From contig DASQWC010000123.1 of the NCBI GenBank assembly GCA_035640475.1, forward strand, positions 1 through 7,543: a stretch of 7,543 nucleotides of DNA, in the 5' to 3' direction. Origin of the DNA: DASQWC01 sp035640475 (GTDB lineage Bacteria; Actinomycetota; JAICYB01). Positions within the stretch are counted from its first letter, which is position 1, and every line of letters begins with the position of its first letter. Positions 5,907 to 7,543 of this stretch are shown here, one piece after another. The notes under the pieces are model-generated. The model worked only from the letters and a program-made list of their open reading frames with translations. It was not told the DNA's origin and made no database searches. A program made the translations under genes and the position numbers.

Positions 5907-7427
5907 ATGGGTAGTAAACGCAGGTGGGGACGCATCGTGGGCGCTGTAGCGCTCGCCGGTGCGATCCTCGCTGGACCGACGGGTCTCGGTCAGGCCCACG
6001 CGGTCGACGTCGAGTCGTTCTCGGGTATGGGTACCGGCTACGCGCTTCGCGTGAGCCTGGACCTTCGCCCGCTGTTCGGCTTGGTGCCGGGCCTCGAGGG
6101 CATCGTGGGCACGCTCGTTTCCGCCATTCCCGGCGCGAGCATGGACACGCCCGGGGTCATCGACCAGTACCTGATCCGGACGACCTCCGAGACGCAGGGC
6201 GTGCTGAACAAGGCTCGCTCCTCGCTCGCGGAAGGTCTCCTCGACCTCGACGTCGTTGAGGCTACCGAGGTGGATCAGATCGTGGAGAAGACGGTCCAGA
6301 ACTTGGCATTGCCGTCGTCTTCGCTTCCGATCGTGACCGGTACGCTCGGCGTTCTTCGCGCCGCGGTGACCGACACGGCGAACGTGGACGGCAAGGGAAC
6401 CCTGAATGAGCTCAACGTCGGGCTTCCGCTCGACGTGCTCGACGGCGTTCAGGACCTGCTGGACAACTTGCTCAGCGGGACCCCCGTTGAGGACCTCCTG
6501 GACATCACCGACATCGCCGGTCAGTTGGACGACGTCCTCGGTGGCGTGTTGGGTAACGCCGGTGTTCAGGACAGCCTCGTGGGCGGTCTGACCGAGACGA
6601 TCGGCGGACTCACCGGCTCGCTTTCCGGTGGCCTGCTCGGCAACCTCGCCGGTGGACTCGGTCTGCCGGTCGGCGAGCTCGACAACCCGACCGCGGTTGC
6701 CGGTGCGCTGGACGGTCTGCTCGACGTCGACGCGCTGCTCGACCAGCTCCTGAACACGCTGAAGACGAACCTCGATCTCGGGGCTCTCGCTTCGCTGACG
6801 GACCTGGTGAACAACACGAACGCACTCAAGGTCGTCGACGACGGCACGGCTGTTGCCAAGTCCGTCGCGTCCCTCGCGTCTCTGGACGTGCTGGGCGGCC
6901 TCGTGGACGTTGGGCTGTTCAACCTGATGTCGGAATCCCGCGCCGCGGGTGTTCCGGGATCCGCGAAGAACATCTCGAGCTGCTCGCTCGCCGACGTGAA
7001 CATCGGCGGCGGCGCGCTCGGCCTGTCGCTCGACGGGAAGCAGGTCTTCATCAACGGCACGCCGGTTCCGGTTGTTGGGGAGCTGGTCGGCACGGTGAAG
7101 GGTCTCGTCGACAGCGTCCTGAACGTGCTCGGCATCAACGTCGCGCTGTGTGACGTCGCTCAGAAGGAAGCCGACCCTGACGGTACGGCCGCTGCCCAGC
7201 GCGTTTCCGCGCTGCGCATCGAGGCCTCGCCGCTCAACCTCTTCCACCTGATCATCGACCCGACGGTCGAGACGGCGGTGGCGGCGGCAGTCGGTACCCC
7301 GACGACGACGGGCGACGAAAAGGCGCCGAACCTGCCCAAGACGGGTGCTCCGATCGTGGCCACGGTTCTCTCGGGAATCGCGGTTGCCGGTGGTGCACTT
7401 ACCCTCCGTCGCAGGCTCTTCTCCTAA
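5907..7427 (+). CDS. Secreted LPXTG-type cell-wall-anchored protein, function unknown
   Basis: A 506-residue Sec-exported protein predicted to be attached to peptidoglycan by a sortase. Residues 1-32 form a classical signal peptide: basic SKRRWGR, hydrophobic core VGAVALAGAILAG, and an AHA cleavage site before V33. The C-terminus is a full sorting signal: LPKTG (476-480), a hydrophobic stretch (481-500) and RRR (501-503). The mature part is very rich in Leu, Gly, Asp and Val, with a low-complexity LxxLLxxL and GG-rich centre (about 165-300). An internal repeat aligns residues 175-189 with 268-282. Only two cysteines, C359 and C415, lie in the more ordinary C-terminal part, so a disulfide is possible. 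I recognise no enzymatic motif. The overall style resembles actinobacterial 'choice-of-anchor' surface proteins, but this is impression only. It is a single gene between the mre control region and a strong terminator. Confidence 0.88.
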   Translation: MGSKRRWGRIVGAVALAGAILAGPTGLGQAHAVDVESFSGMGTGYALRVSLDLRPLFGLVPGLEGIVGTLVSAIPGASMDTPGVIDQYLIRTTSETQGVLNKARSSLAEGLLDLDVVEATEVDQIVEKTVQNLALPSSSLPIVTGTLGVLRAAVTDTANVDGKGTLNELNVGLPLDVLDGVQDLLDNLLSGTPVEDLLDITDIAGQLDDVLGGVLGNAGVQDSLVGGLTETIGGLTGSLSGGLLGNLAGGLGLPVGELDNPTAVAGALDGLLDVDALLDQLLNTLKTNLDLGALASLTDLVNNTNALKVVDDGTAVAKSVASLASLDVLGGLVDVGLFNLMSESRAAGVPGSAKNISSCSLADVNIGGGALGLSLDGKQVFINGTPVPVVGELVGTVKGLVDSVLNVLGINVALCDVAQKEADPDGTAAAQRVSALRIEASPLNLFHLIIDPTVETAVAAAVGTPTTTGDEKAPNLPKTGAPIVATVLSGIAVAGGALTLRRRLFS

Positions 7428-7444
7428 CGCGCCAACCCGATAGT

Positions 7445-7485
7445 CAGAAGGGGCCCGGTTCTCCGGGCCCCTTCTGCATTTTTGG
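7445..7485 (+). terminator. Strong rho-independent terminator of the surface-protein gene
   Basis: A perfect 14-bp stem (7445-7458 with 7463-7476) closes on a TTCT tetraloop and is followed by CATTTTTGG, including a run of five T. It begins 17 nt past the stop codon. Nothing T-rich lies on the other side, so it acts only for plus-strand transcription. The remaining bases, 7486-7543, show no recognisable feature. Confidence 0.93.
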
Positions 7486-7543
7486 CAACCACCAAGCCAC
7501 GCACGCTCGAACGCAGCTGTTTCCGCGGGGGGTTCGGGGGGCG

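Noticed and set aside
5862..7247. 461-codon minus-strand open frame opposite the surface-protein gene
   Set aside because: Its product is a polar, low-complexity, Arg/Val/Glu-rich string with no domain. The opposite strand has a signal peptide, sorting signal, ribosome site and terminator. The open frame follows from GC-rich codon use lacking TTA, CTA and TCA.
1..7543. tRNA, rRNA, CRISPR array, insertion sequence or prophage genes
   Set aside because: No cloverleaf, regularly spaced repeat, transposase motif or phage gene was seen on either strand.

Overview
The window is a GC-rich bacterial fragment carrying a complete rod-shape elongasome operon on the minus strand: mreB, mreC, mreD, a class B penicillin-binding protein (PBP2, mrdA) and rodA. 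Diverging from it on the plus strand is a 506-residue secreted protein with a C-terminal LPKTG sortase signal. High GC, a Gram-positive LPXTG-type surface protein, GTG/TTG starts and an actinobacterial-looking MreB C-terminus (GAGRCLEE) suggest a member of the Actinomycetota. It is probably one of the deeper lineages that keep the whole mre operon, such as Acidimicrobiia, Thermoleophilia or relatives. That placement is inference; the sequence contains no rRNA or other phylogenetic marker.

Layout, left to right. Bases 1-140 lie downstream of rodA. They hold GC-rich inverted repeats without a T-tract and possibly the first 15 codons of a further minus-strand gene running off the edge. Bases 141-5719 are the mre operon, read right to left and very tightly packed. 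The mreB stop codon lies inside the mreC Shine-Dalgarno, mreC and mreD overlap as ATGA, mrdA starts about 13 nt after mreD, and mrdA and rodA overlap as TAGTG. Bases 5720-5906 are the divergent control region. A good sigma70-type promoter (TTGACC-17-GACAAT) drives the mre operon, a weaker candidate faces the surface-protein gene, and a GC-rich inverted repeat lies between them. Bases 5907-7427 encode the surface protein, which ends at a strong intrinsic terminator (7445-7485). Bases 7486-7543 show nothing recognisable.

How the parts work together. MreB filaments on the inner membrane face, with MreC and MreD, organise the RodA glycosyltransferase and the PBP2 transpeptidase, which make and cross-link lateral-wall peptidoglycan. 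The divergent protein would be exported by Sec and joined by a sortase to the same wall, but its function is not recognisable. The elongasome is ordinary in content. The least explained item is the Leu/Gly/Asp-rich sortase substrate and its shared control region with the mre operon. I found no convincing new multi-gene system.
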